Part shown: positions 31,834 to 41,654 of the stretch, piece by piece
How positions within the stretch are numbered: position 1 is the stretch's first letter
Layout of the letters: every line of letters starts with the position of its first letter
Assembly: GCA_947646735.1 (NCBI GenBank)
Contig: CANTFK010000228.1
Span: forward strand, 124,001-188,000
Reading direction: 5' to 3'
DNA length: 64,000 nt
Source: Peronospora farinosa
Taxonomy: Eukaryota > Oomycota > Peronosporomycetes > Peronosporales > Peronosporaceae
Notes under the pieces: generated by a model
Seen by the model: only the letters and a program-made list of their open reading frames with translations
What the model was told of the DNA's origin: nothing
Databases searched by the model: none
Program-made: the position numbers and the translations under genes

Positions 31834-34107
31834 TTATAGACGACTACTTCGCGGGCGAGCAACGCTTGCTTCCTGATGGATCAGCTCCAGCTTCTTGTGC
31901 GTGTACTTGAGTGGGTGTTCATTCTTTTCGCCAGAGAATTGAGAGACAGTGTGACCGCTTTCCGACACAAGCTTCCACTTCGTCGTAAGCAAACCTTCTA
32001 CACCGACGGGACCGCGAGCGTGGATACGACCCGTGCTGATACCAACCTCGGCACCCAGACCAAAACGGTAACCATCAGCAAAGCGAGTGCTGGCGTTGTA
32101 GAAAACGCATGCACTGTCGATCATCTGCTGAAACCGCTCTGCAGCAGCAGCGTCTTCCGTCACAATGCACTCGGTGTGGCCACTGCTGTACAAGTTGATG
32201 TGGGAAATCGCAGCATCAATGCCGTTCACCACCTCAATAGTAATATCCTTCGTGCCGTACTCGGTAGAAAGCGAGGTAGTTGAGCGCGACTTGACCGTAA
32301 CAACGCCCAGCTTAGCAGCGTTGGGTGCAATATGCAGATTGATACCCGCTTCCTCCAGCTTTGCCAAAATCTCTGTGACCTGTCCACTAGTCACCAGCGA
32401 TTCATCAATCAGCAGCGTCTCGAGGGCGTTACAGGCAGCAGGGTAGTCGGTCTTGGCATCGACAGCGAGATCAATCGCTTTCCTCATATCAGCCGCACTA
32501 TGTATGTACATGTGGCATACACCCTCGGCGTGACCAAGGACAGGAATGCGCGTGTTTTTCTTGATGTAACTCACCATGGAGCCTGAGCCACGTGGGATGC
32601 ACAGGTCAATAACATCGTCTAGATGAAGCAGGTCAGAAATCTCTTCGCGAGATGTGACCAGACCAATGACATCCTTCTTCACCTTGCCGTTGGTGGCCTC
32701 CTCGACGGCGTTAACAATGATCGAATGCAGCGCAGCATTGCTGTGTACGGCTTCCTTGCCGCCCTTCAGCAATAGACCATTTCCACTGCGCAGTGCAAGC
32801 GCCGCGATCTGCGGCAGCGAGTCAGGACGGCTCTCGAAAATGACGAGGAGCACTCCAATCGAGGCCGTCTCCTGATGCAGGACCAGTCCAGATGCCAGCT
32901 CCGTGCGTTTGAGCATGCGACCGATCGGTTCCTCGGATTCTGCGATGCTTCGAATCCCATCAGCCAACGTCTTTAGCTTCTCCTCTGACAACTTCAAACG
33001 CGCCAATAGACCCTCATCAATTGACGCCTTCTGCGCGGCTATAAGATCCTTCCGATTCGCATGCAAGATCGCACTCCGATTGCTCCAAAGTTCTTCAGCA
33101 ATGCGAAACAAAATATCGGCACGCTCTTTCGAAGACAGCGCCTGCAACTGGTGGCAGCCTGCACGTGCAGCGTTGGCCATCTCCTCGGCAGACATCGAGT
33201 CGGGTGACTCGAATCCTGGGTTCGCCACAAAGAGCGTACCAAGACTTGAGCCTTTCATGATAGATCCGACTACGCCGTACTTAAAGCCACTAGCAATGAC
33301 CACTGCATTCACACCCTGCGAAATAGCAGACTGGGCCGCTTCAATCTTGGCGCCCATCCCGCCACGACCGACGCTCGACTTCTCACCGATCATAAAGTTA
33401 CTGTCCTCGGGACGAAAGACTGAAATGATCTTGGCACCAGGCTGGGAGGGAGGTTTATTGTACAGGCCTTCCACGTCTGTAAGCAGCATGAGTAGATCCG
33501 CTTCAATCTCGCCACCCACCAAAGCAGCAAGCGAGTCGTTGTCCGTAAAAACGGTACCATCCGGTGAGGCGCTAACTGCGTCGTTTTCGTTCACGATAGG
33601 AACGACGTCGAGCTCGAGCAAATTGAGCATCGTGTCGCGCATGTTGGCGCGATTCTGGGCCGTCTTAAAGTCTGATGCCGTAACAAGCACCTGCGAGCAA
33701 GCCACATCGTAGAGTGAGAAGAGCGTCTCATAGAGCGACATGAGGCCGATCTGGCCAGCAGCCGCCATGGCGCCCTTCTTCTTTTCAAGTGCCAGCATCT
33801 GTTGGTTGCCCTGTACGTGAGTGCGGAGCGAGGCCGAGAGCAGGATCTGCTTGTTCAGACGCTTGCGACCAATGCCCACAGCACCGCTAGTCACCAGGAG
33901 CACCTCCTTGCCCTGACGCTTGAGCATGCAGACCTGCTCTACAATAGACGCGATGCGGCCAAGTGCGGGCTCACCGCTTGTAGAGACCACGCTAGTCCCC
34001 ATTTTGACCACAATGCGGGAGGCGTGTTTAAGATCCTGACGCGTGAGTGGACGCTCGCCCGCGTTGCCACCAAACGTGTGTGAATGGGTCATTGTTTCTT
34101 TTCTCAT
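31834..34107 (-). CDS. Delta-1-pyrroline-5-carboxylate synthase (bifunctional)
   Basis: 757 aa from the ATG at 34107; an alternative Met follows at 34092. The N-terminal half is glutamate 5-kinase (IVVKMGTSVVS, VTSGAVGIGRKRL, AQVLVT-like CSQVLVTASDF, PIVNENDAVS, FTDNDSLAALVG, GGMGAKIEAA). The C-terminal half is gamma-glutamyl phosphate reductase (VIFESRPDSLPQI, LLLKGGKEA, PRGSGSMV, the catalytic-cysteine segment TDYPAACNALETLL, and SSGHTECIVTED). The enzyme makes glutamate semialdehyde, the proline precursor, from glutamate with ATP and NADPH. Fusion of the two enzymes is the arrangement in plants and animals, whereas bacteria and fungi use separate proteins. No clear organelle presequence is visible. 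Length is close to the family norm. Confidence 0.95.
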   Translation of the reverse strand: MRKETMTHSHTFGGNAGERPLTRQDLKHASRIVVKMGTSVVSTSGEPALGRIASIVEQVCMLKRQGKEVLLVTSGAVGIGRKRLNKQILLSASLRTHVQGNQQMLALEKKKGAMAAAGQIGLMSLYETLFSLYDVACSQVLVTASDFKTAQNRANMRDTMLNLLELDVVPIVNENDAVSASPDGTVFTDNDSLAALVGGEIEADLLMLLTDVEGLYNKPPSQPGAKIISVFRPEDSNFMIGEKSSVGRGGMGAKIEAAQSAISQGVNAVVIASGFKYGVVGSIMKGSSLGTLFVANPGFESPDSMSAEEMANAARAGCHQLQALSSKERADILFRIAEELWSNRSAILHANRKDLIAAQKASIDEGLLARLKLSEEKLKTLADGIRSIAESEEPIGRMLKRTELASGLVLHQETASIGVLLVIFESRPDSLPQIAALALRSGNGLLLKGGKEAVHSNAALHSIIVNAVEEATNGKVKKDVIGLVTSREEISDLLHLDDVIDLCIPRGSGSMVSYIKKNTRIPVLGHAEGVCHMYIHSAADMRKAIDLAVDAKTDYPAACNALETLLIDESLVTSGQVTEILAKLEEAGINLHIAPNAAKLGVVTVKSRSTTSLSTEYGTKDITIEVVNGIDAAISHINLYSSGHTECIVTEDAAAAERFQQMIDSACVFYNASTRFADGYRFGLGAEVGISTGRIHARGPVGVEGLLTTKWKLVSESGHTVSQFSGEKNEHPLKYTHKKLELIHQEASVARPRSSRL

Positions 34108-34199
34108 AATAGCAAGAGTGTAGATGATGTAATGACTGGATGCGGTCGATCGTTCGATATGCGCAATAGACGGCAAATTAGAAAATGAGAAGAGGATAT

Positions 34200-36004
34200 C
34201 ATTATTTGGCTCGCTGTCAGCATAATCAGAAAACAGATGACGGAATCAGAGCTTTTTTTCTAAAGGACGCCTTTGAGACGGGTAGTCAGTCACGTGGTAA
34301 AGTGCGACATGTTGATTGTGGATTTGAATACCACAAGTATTGATAGTGACTACAAATAATCAGATTAATGTTGATATCAGAATTTATCCCCCGTCTATCT
34401 CGATTGATTCACTTCGAATACGGTCAAATCCCGATTGCTACCTCATTTTTTTGGTGGACGCTGCCCACGTACGGTCGTCTGTGATCGTCTCATAAACGTT
34501 GCATCAGCAATTAAATGCCGTCCACAGACCCTTACAATAATGTATTATCTTGATGAGTTAGTCAGTTACCTTACATTACGAAAAGGTTGACGGTCATTAA
34601 TCTTACAAGTAGAGTCTCCAGTTATGTGTCATAACGCTGCTTAAGTTCGCATTACATTTCTTTAATGAGACATAGAAATGGTCTCATTAGAAAAGGTACC
34701 ATTTCAAATCGGAGACGGTCTATCTTACAGAGCAACAGGTGTCAATCTGTTAGGCACTGCGATGCTCTACAATTATGTACATGGCAGTCTGACATCTGAA
34801 AATGTAATTGCGCTGCAGCGCGTTGGAAAAAACTCATTAGTCACTGGATCAAGTAGAAAGTCTTCCATCAATTGATCCAAAACTTTCTGCGGGCTTGTGC
34901 CAGTCGACGAGTTGGCAGCATACCCGAGTACCCTACGAACATTTTAGTGAATTGATTTCAGGATGACGTTAATGAAGCCGAACGCGTCTGGGCACAAATT
35001 TGGCAGTCCTCGCGACGATATGCTAATCAGGAATTTGGATAGACAGGAATGCAGCCGTCTTCGAGGCTGTCACACTCCACAATTCCCAGCAGCATCGCCA
35101 GTTTTTGGGCTTCGTGCCTTTGTCAGCTCCGAGCTTTTGCAAAGAGAGAGCATCGAAACATTGCGTCAGATACATATGGTGCCTTGCTTTATGCTTGTAT
35201 GGAAGTGCTTGAACGCGACCCTAGAGGACCACCGAGTTCTACGGTGGCCAGCCACGATATACCGTCGGACCATCCTGCGCTGACATCCTGGCTAAGGACT
35301 TTCCAGAGATCTTGCACATAGTTAACACTGTGTAAACATACCTCTTTTCTCAACGGCGGAATCTTCAGAAAGACCCTGCAGCCATTTTTGTCGTGACCAC
35401 TAGTTGGTTTACCATTTCTTAGTGGCGACTGTCATTCCACTGCTCATTTGAGATTACTGTAAATTGGGCACTTTGATCGACGATCGTCCTCGCGTTGTCG
35501 CGTATAATTTATGGTGTAATGTCATTCCATTGCAACGTGCTACGTAAACCATCCGAGCGAGCTATATGAGCGGTACGCACCAAGTCATGCAATCTTAACC
35601 TTGTGGATTAAACATGACACGTTACGCTGTCGCGGTCGTAGACGGACAGCTGATGATCACGTGATTTGGAAACGCTTGGCTTGGATATGCAACAGCAGCC
35701 AAGTGGTTTTGCACCACACTGAAATTCTGCGCTTTGCATGCGGCAGCGGCATTCGTGTGGACGCGAAAGCAGCCATTGCAATTGAAGTGGTCTGCTACCC
35801 AGTTCTACCGAATGCTAGTTGTAAAGCAATCCTATACTAATGAATCTGCATTTACCATTGGCACGGGATAAGCGGCGAAAAGGCAGTGACGTTGCAAGTG
35901 AGGATACATTAGCAAGATCATCCGTTTGATTATCTTGTCGTTTGTTACGGCATGCCACTGGCAAGCGCTTAAATAGTTCACCTTTCCTACTCCATTGTCT
36001 GCGA
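34200..36004. other. Long intergenic region with a decayed coding trace
   Basis: Mostly non-coding. Between 34678 and 35330 short plus-strand frames suggest an old gene. One reading starts at ATG 34678. Another, after a possible splice acceptor near 34960, has DDVNEAERVWAQIWQSSRR and then stops. A third contains ASDTYGALLYACMEVLE and PSDHPALTSWLRTFQ. I do not recognise the family. Beyond 35400 I see nothing. Confidence 0.4.
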
Positions 36005-37462
36005 TTACCACTTACGAAGCCAGGGGTGCTGCAGCACCTCCTCCATGCTTAGGCGTTGCTTTGCGTCCTGATGCATCATTTGCTTCACCAGCTCCCGGGC
36101 CTCCTTCCCTATTCGGCGCCACTCATGCTCGTCAAAACATATCTCGCCAGACAAAGTTCGCTCAATCATTTCATCTTCTGACGGTGCGCTAAACGGGGAG
36201 TACCCACACAGAATCGTATACAGTACAGCACCAGCACTGAACACGTCGGCAGCAGTAGAAATCTCGCTGTTCTGAAGCACCTCCGGTGCGGCATAACCCA
36301 CCGTACAACTAATAGCTTTCTTAGACGCGTTCTTCTCCAAAAGCATGGCCGAGCCAAAGTCGCCTAGCTTGACAGTTTCCAATTGCATACCTGACACCTT
36401 GAAAAATATATTCTCAGGCTTTATGTCAAGGTGCACAACCCCATGCTCATGGCAGTGGTTGACAGCGCCAGCAATGTGGCGGAACAGTGTCCTGGCATCG
36501 TGCTCATTTAAACTGCCGTTCTGGCTGACGAAATTAAAAAGATCGCCGCCAATGCAGTTCTCCATTACCAAATAAGCTTTTTCCTTTTGATGGAACGAGT
36601 CGTAGAGTGCAACAATGTTCGGGTGATTCGAGTAATCAGTCAACATTCGCTGAATTTCAATCTCGTTGCGAGCCGAGTAACTCTGTTTGGTAGATATAGT
36701 TTCCATGGATTTCATCACGTAAGATGGACGGCCACGATCCATCCATGTCGAGCACTCCACAATCGATGAGTTTTCTGTCTCCATGATCACATTCCCGAGT
36801 GTAAACTTGGCGATCCAGCCAAGCAGATCAATGGAATCCTGCACTAGCTTGGCCCACATATCCCTCTCGTTTTTTGTCTCAAACTTAAGAATCCACTTAT
36901 CGAGCGCTACATTGTCATTTGTGTCTTTAGATGCCGCTGAGCTATACGTGGGTGCGGATCTCTCATTGTCCGCCGGCATGCGAAAGTTTATGGACAACTT
37001 GTTCTTGGGCAGGCGGTCCACACGCGTCCATACACTGATCATCTGACGCTGCCGCACCTCACCTTTCTCAGTGCGCACGTACTCCATGTATGGTACGGTA
37101 CCAATCTGAAGACGCACAATGCGTGGCACGAAAATTTTCATCCAATCAGGCAACGGTAACTGCTTCAGCACCCGCACCTTGTGGAGCTCAAACAGCTTCT
37201 TCTGAATTTGCTTCTGCGACGGTGATCCATTCGTCGCGTCCAGGTCCTCCTCGGAACTTGTTAGACGCTGACCCGAGCGATCGACGCCGCCGTACAGACT
37301 ACTAAGCCGCGAGGTAGTAAGCATCTCCGAGTCCAGTACTGTTGTTGGCTCCATGCTACTGCCTCCACTGCTGACGCCCGAGCAGTACGTCGATGTCGTG
37401 AGGAAAGAGGGTCGCCAGTCTTTCTGAACGCGCGCGTTCGTGTCTAAGAGTCCCAGGGCCAT
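36005..37462 (-). CDS. PH-like domain Ser/Thr protein kinase
   Basis: 485 aa from the ATG at 37462. Residues ~100-225 resemble a PH-type lipid- or protein-binding module (DWMKIFVPRIVRLQ..., ending in DKWILKFETKNERDMWAKLVQ). The kinase domain (~235-485) has VMK for the beta-3 lysine, ENCIGGDLFNFV at the hinge, HLDIKPENIFF as catalytic loop, DFG, GYAAPEVL, DVFSAGAVLY and LSMEEVLQHPWL, placing it near the CAMK/AGC-like groups. HLD replaces HRD, so it is a non-RD-type kinase in this position. The glycine loop is degenerate (LGNVIMETENSSIVE, only one Gly), which may weaken ATP binding. PH-kinase fusions are common in oomycetes. Substrate unknown. Confidence 0.85.
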   Translation of the reverse strand: MALGLLDTNARVQKDWRPSFLTTSTYCSGVSSGGSSMEPTTVLDSEMLTTSRLSSLYGGVDRSGQRLTSSEEDLDATNGSPSQKQIQKKLFELHKVRVLKQLPLPDWMKIFVPRIVRLQIGTVPYMEYVRTEKGEVRQRQMISVWTRVDRLPKNKLSINFRMPADNERSAPTYSSAASKDTNDNVALDKWILKFETKNERDMWAKLVQDSIDLLGWIAKFTLGNVIMETENSSIVECSTWMDRGRPSYVMKSMETISTKQSYSARNEIEIQRMLTDYSNHPNIVALYDSFHQKEKAYLVMENCIGGDLFNFVSQNGSLNEHDARTLFRHIAGAVNHCHEHGVVHLDIKPENIFFKVSGMQLETVKLGDFGSAMLLEKNASKKAISCTVGYAAPEVLQNSEISTAADVFSAGAVLYTILCGYSPFSAPSEDEMIERTLSGEICFDEHEWRRIGKEARELVKQMMHQDAKQRLSMEEVLQHPWLRKW

Positions 37463-37495
37463 TATGAGGATGTTGTGTCCACAACGTCGGAGCAA

Positions 37496-38737
37496 CTTTA
37501 TCTGAGCTTGTGTTTGCCAACGACAATTACTTTATGAAGGGTAAATGCCGGTGTGGAGGAAGCATTTCCATCGACAATATCGTCCCGCTTACATTTCTCA
37601 AGTGTAAAGTAGGGCTGTGGTTCTAGTTGGCAGGCAACTGTGGTTGCGATTACGCGAGCGTACAGGGGTGGGGTGACGATGCAAAATGGATGTCGTAATC
37701 GCCTACCCGCGGTTCAAGCGATAAGGGTAATTTTGCATGTGGGTGGCAGGCAGCGACAAGGCGATATATTAAAAGTTACACGGGATGCTTATAGATAAAG
37801 TCAAATTAGCAATCACCCGAAACCTTACAGCAATAAGATGTTGCGCATGCACCACAATCTGTCGTCTGGCGTATGTTTCAAGTCACTTAGTAAATTGCGG
37901 CCCTGCCTTGGGCCAAGAAGCCTCTCCGCATTATGCAACATACAGTTATCACCTGGACCAGCAGCCAAAACACGCATTGACAGCCTCGGTGCATGGCCAG
38001 CCCATGTGAGCGATGGCGATAACGAGATTGGCCTAGCACTGCGATTATCACAAAGCATACGTTTTGGTGCCGAGTTTTCTGGACAGACGTACAGTCAGTC
38101 GCCTTCACCGCCCATGATCGGAATGTGACTGTATCTGATAGCTCTAGCGATAGGCCAGGAGGATAAATAGCTCTTTTGAAAAATAAGATAACGCTCCATA
38201 TAGAATCGGCAGTAAGTTCTGCGTGTTACGCTCACCCTTTTTGAAAGGCCGTGTGATACAACATGTCCGGTACATTGTATTAGTAATCATTAACGTGATA
38301 GCGCCAAAAATCGAAGAGTATTGACGCAGCCAGATTGCGCCGACTGGCGATGCGACAGATTTGATCACGCACACATTTTTCCGGGTACATTTTGCTGAGT
38401 ACATTTTTCTGGGTACATTTTTAGAGAATCAGCGTACATTTTTGGACTAGGATACCACATTTTCATGTCATTCAGTGAAACTTCATTTTCGTATTTCGTG
38501 AAATTATTTCCGCTACTCGGCTAAAATTTATTCGAAAGTTTTTCGCATGGAAGCCGTGCCCTGTCTCAACAGGACGAACCAAACGGACATGTAAATGCTT
38601 TGAGAATTTCTCCAATTCGCTTCGGCTGATACGCTTGGATGTTGATTTCAATTTGACGCCGACGCAAGATTATGGCACTTGGATACGCGAATGTACAGCT
38701 CACAGATGCATTTTGGTTAAAATTGGCGACACTCGGT
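37496..38737. other. Intergenic region between kinase and annexin genes
   Basis: No supported gene. Short ORFs near 37785-38128 lack motifs on either strand. Near 38380-38430 the words TACATTTT and GGTACATTTT repeat several times. Confidence 0.45.
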
Positions 38738-40095
38738 CTAGGACTCGCTTTCGAGCTCCATGCTACTGTTGTGACAGTTAGTACGACTGCAGCCATGGCC
38801 AATCGAAGTTGCTATCGCCGTCACCGACGGTGGGGTGTGTAGCAGCGTGACGAGCAAATCGCCGTAGTTGGCGTCCATGTCTGTGCGGATCCGCTCCTCG
38901 AGTGACCGACCCTGCAACTTCTCGTATGCCTTCTCGACCCGCGGCTGCATCCAATGGTAGCGGATAACAGCGGTACTCAACCCCTTTTTGTCTGTGCCTA
39001 GCCCCTTCATCATGCATTCGAAGTGGTCGGCGATCGCCGCGTCCGGCTCCAGCGCCAGGCGGACTGCACACAACAGCCAAAGACAAATAGTAAGTGTTAG
39101 CCAAGTACCAGTGACAGAATGCCGTGCAACCCAAGCAACAGCAAAGAATGACGGCATCGAGTCAGCTACGCGTACACACCATAAAACACAAGTGCCTCCA
39201 TGGCGTATCCGCTAAACTCGTTTCGCACGGCCTCCTCCAAGTCGCTCACGTATTTCTTCTTGTAAATGTCATTTATTAGTACGAGGTGCTCGCGCGGGCT
39301 GGAGAACAGGATACGCACGAAGGAGATCTCGTCCGTGCCCCAACGGCCTTCCCCGGCGTCGTAGAGCTTGACAGCGTCCGCCTTGGCCTTCTCGTACGTG
39401 TGGATCTCGGAGTCGTACGTGCTTTGCAGTCTCTGTAGCAACAAAGACGGCGGTGAGCGCAAGTGGATGCCCATGCAGACTAAACAAGCGACATTACAAT
39501 GCACTTAGTGAATGTACCTCAAGGGCCAGGAGGATGACCGCACGGTAGTCACCGCTCAAATCAGACCGCATGAGCCAAGTCAGGTCTTTGTTGAAGATGT
39601 AATAGTACGTCGACTTGAGCATCGAGAGCTCTTCGTTGGTGCGTCCCAGAAGGATCTAGTCCAGCGTCACGATACAATAGATGAATCAACCACCATATAT
39701 CTACACATAGTAGCCCGTGTAAGACAATGAGGTCGTACTGGGTACAGTAGTCGCTCCTTCGTGCCGCTACCTGATGTCGCCATGTTAAGCACGAATGCCT
39801 CCGCTTCCGGAAGCGGCATCGTCAAGAGCAGCAGCAGAAATCGGGAGTCACCAACTGTCTCACGGCTCAGGGTGTCCTTGAGCTCCTCACGGTAAAGGTC
39901 CTTGTAGCGGTAGATCAGCAGTGATCGGTCGCTCGCCGACAGCGAGCCCAGCACATTTACGAGCACCTCCTCATCCACGCCCAAGCCATCCGTCGCATCA
40001 CGTATCCGCTCGCAGGCATCATCGATCTCGCGTGGATACACAAGCGGCACGCCGTTAAATACGTCGTGCGCGTGCTGCGGGAATATGTGCTGCAT
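38738..40095 (-). CDS. Annexin B (tandem annexin, four exons)
   Basis: Model: 40095-39739, 39655-39518, 39432-39180, 39063-38738, all GT-AG introns of 83-116 bases, 357 aa. Four annexin repeats are visible: GLGVDEEVLVNVLGSL (repeat 1), SGSGTKERLLYP joining ILLGRTNEEL (repeat 2), GEGRWGTDEISFVRIL (repeat 3) and GLGTDKKGLSTAVIRY (repeat 4). Annexins bind acidic phospholipids in a calcium-dependent way; repeat 1 has Val where the GxGT calcium loop has Thr. An upstream acceptor near 40118 leaves room for a further 5' exon, so the true start may lie upstream. The third exon (253 bases, phase 0 to 1) has the same length as the second exon of the neighbouring annexin A, supporting duplication. Oomycete annexins occur at membranes and cell walls. 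Confidence 0.82.
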
Positions 40096-40265
40096 CCGCT
40101 TGGCTTTTGATGGAATATCTGCATTCGACCATGGATAAATTTACAGTGTATACTTAACGTTGAATCATTGAATAATGTTGGACCAGAAATGGGTTGAAAG
40201 TGTGCGTGTTGGGGGATTAAACGCAAAGCTTGACTTTTAGGCGCCAACTATTGTGCTTTCTGCAC

Positions 40266-41420
40266 TCAGGCGATGCTGCTAGCAGAGCGTGGAGTTTCAA
40301 GAAGTTGCAGCAGTAGCTTCTGATATTCGCCGCCAACTTCTGCTTCAATGCGGTCATGCAGCGACGTCTTGTACTTCTTCTCGTAAGAAGCCTTGATGTT
40401 GTTCATGTACGGGTTGTATCGCACAATGGCAGCTGAAAGAGCCGTCCTGTCAGTGCCAATACCAGCCATCGTGCCTTCAATGTACTCGGCGAGGAACGGC
40501 CAAGCGTTGAGGTTCAGACGGACTGGAGGAGAAGAACATAATATATTAGTACTTCAAGTGTGACGGTTTACAGATTATATAGACTTTGCGTACCAAAGAA
40601 CGAGAGGGCGGCGCAATCGCTTCCGCTGAACTCGTTTTCAATAGCGTAGACCAAGTCATGCTCATGCTTGGCCTGGTACGCCGCGTCAATATTACGCAGG
40701 TGCTCAGGTGGGCTTGACAAGAGCAATTTGATGAATCCATTTTCATCAGTCCCCCACTTTCCTTCTCCAGCATTGTAAAGGAGCTCTGCGTCCTCGGCAG
40801 CTTTTTCCTTGGTGTGAAACGAAGGCTTGTAGTCAACCATTGGCTCCTGAATTGGTGACACAAATGTAAGACAGAAGCGTGTAAGTTTTGCAAGTAGTGA
40901 CAAAGGCAAATGGTTAATCACTTACCTGAAGTGCCTTCATGATGACAGCTAAAAAGTCACCACTAATCTCGTCACTAATTGCAACAGAGAGGTCCGTGTC
41001 GTACATCTCAAAGTAAGCCTTCTTAAGCAGCCCAATCTCTTCATTGGTGCGACCCATTAGGATCGAGTAAAGTAAATGGTCCGTCGTACCAGCTCCCTTC
41101 ATGGCATGAAAGAGAATATAGGCTTCAGCCTGAGGAAGACTGAAGCAAATGAGCTGCAACAAGTAGCCAAGATCTCCCGACGTCTCGCTCTTGACTTGAT
41201 CACGCAGCGATTGATTGTACAACTCCTTGTATCGAATCGAGACGAGTCCACGGTCATTCGGTGTCAGTGGGCCAATCAGCTGTACAAGAGCCTTGTCGTC
41301 CGTTCCCAGTCCTTCACAGGCCGCATGAATCTTCTCCACAAGTGCATCAATCGAGGCTGAAAAGTGCGTCTTCTCCTTCTTGTAAGCATCAAAGGCAGAC
41401 GGCGGATAAAGTCCCAGCAT
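40266..41420 (-). CDS. Annexin A (tandem annexin, three exons)
   Basis: Model: 41420-40926, 40846-40594, 40522-40266, introns of 79 and 71 bases, 334 aa. Four annexin repeats: GLGTDDKALVQLIGPL, GAGTTDHLLYSILMGR, GEGKWGTDENGFIKLL and GIGTDRTALSAAIVRY, each with the GxGT(D) calcium-binding loop largely intact. Length and repeat count are those of a standard annexin core with a short N-terminus. It lies 170 bases upstream of annexin B in the same orientation. It diverges from the C53 gene with 234 bases between starts. Role: calcium-dependent membrane binding; partner unknown. Confidence 0.87.
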
Positions 41421-41654
41421 CGTGAAATAGGCGTGAGGTGAAGGAGGAGGAGGAGGAGGAATGCAACAGATAGCAAATGAAAGAATGAGCAGGAGGGGCG
41501 AGTGTCAATCCAGAATCCACACTTAAAATCCATTGCAATAACTAAAAATATCCAATGGATCTTTTGGACGTGCTTCCCTCCATAACCCAACTTTTTCTCG
41601 TAATTTGATTGGTAACAAATACATTTTCTTAATTATCTCGGATTCGTTATCAAA

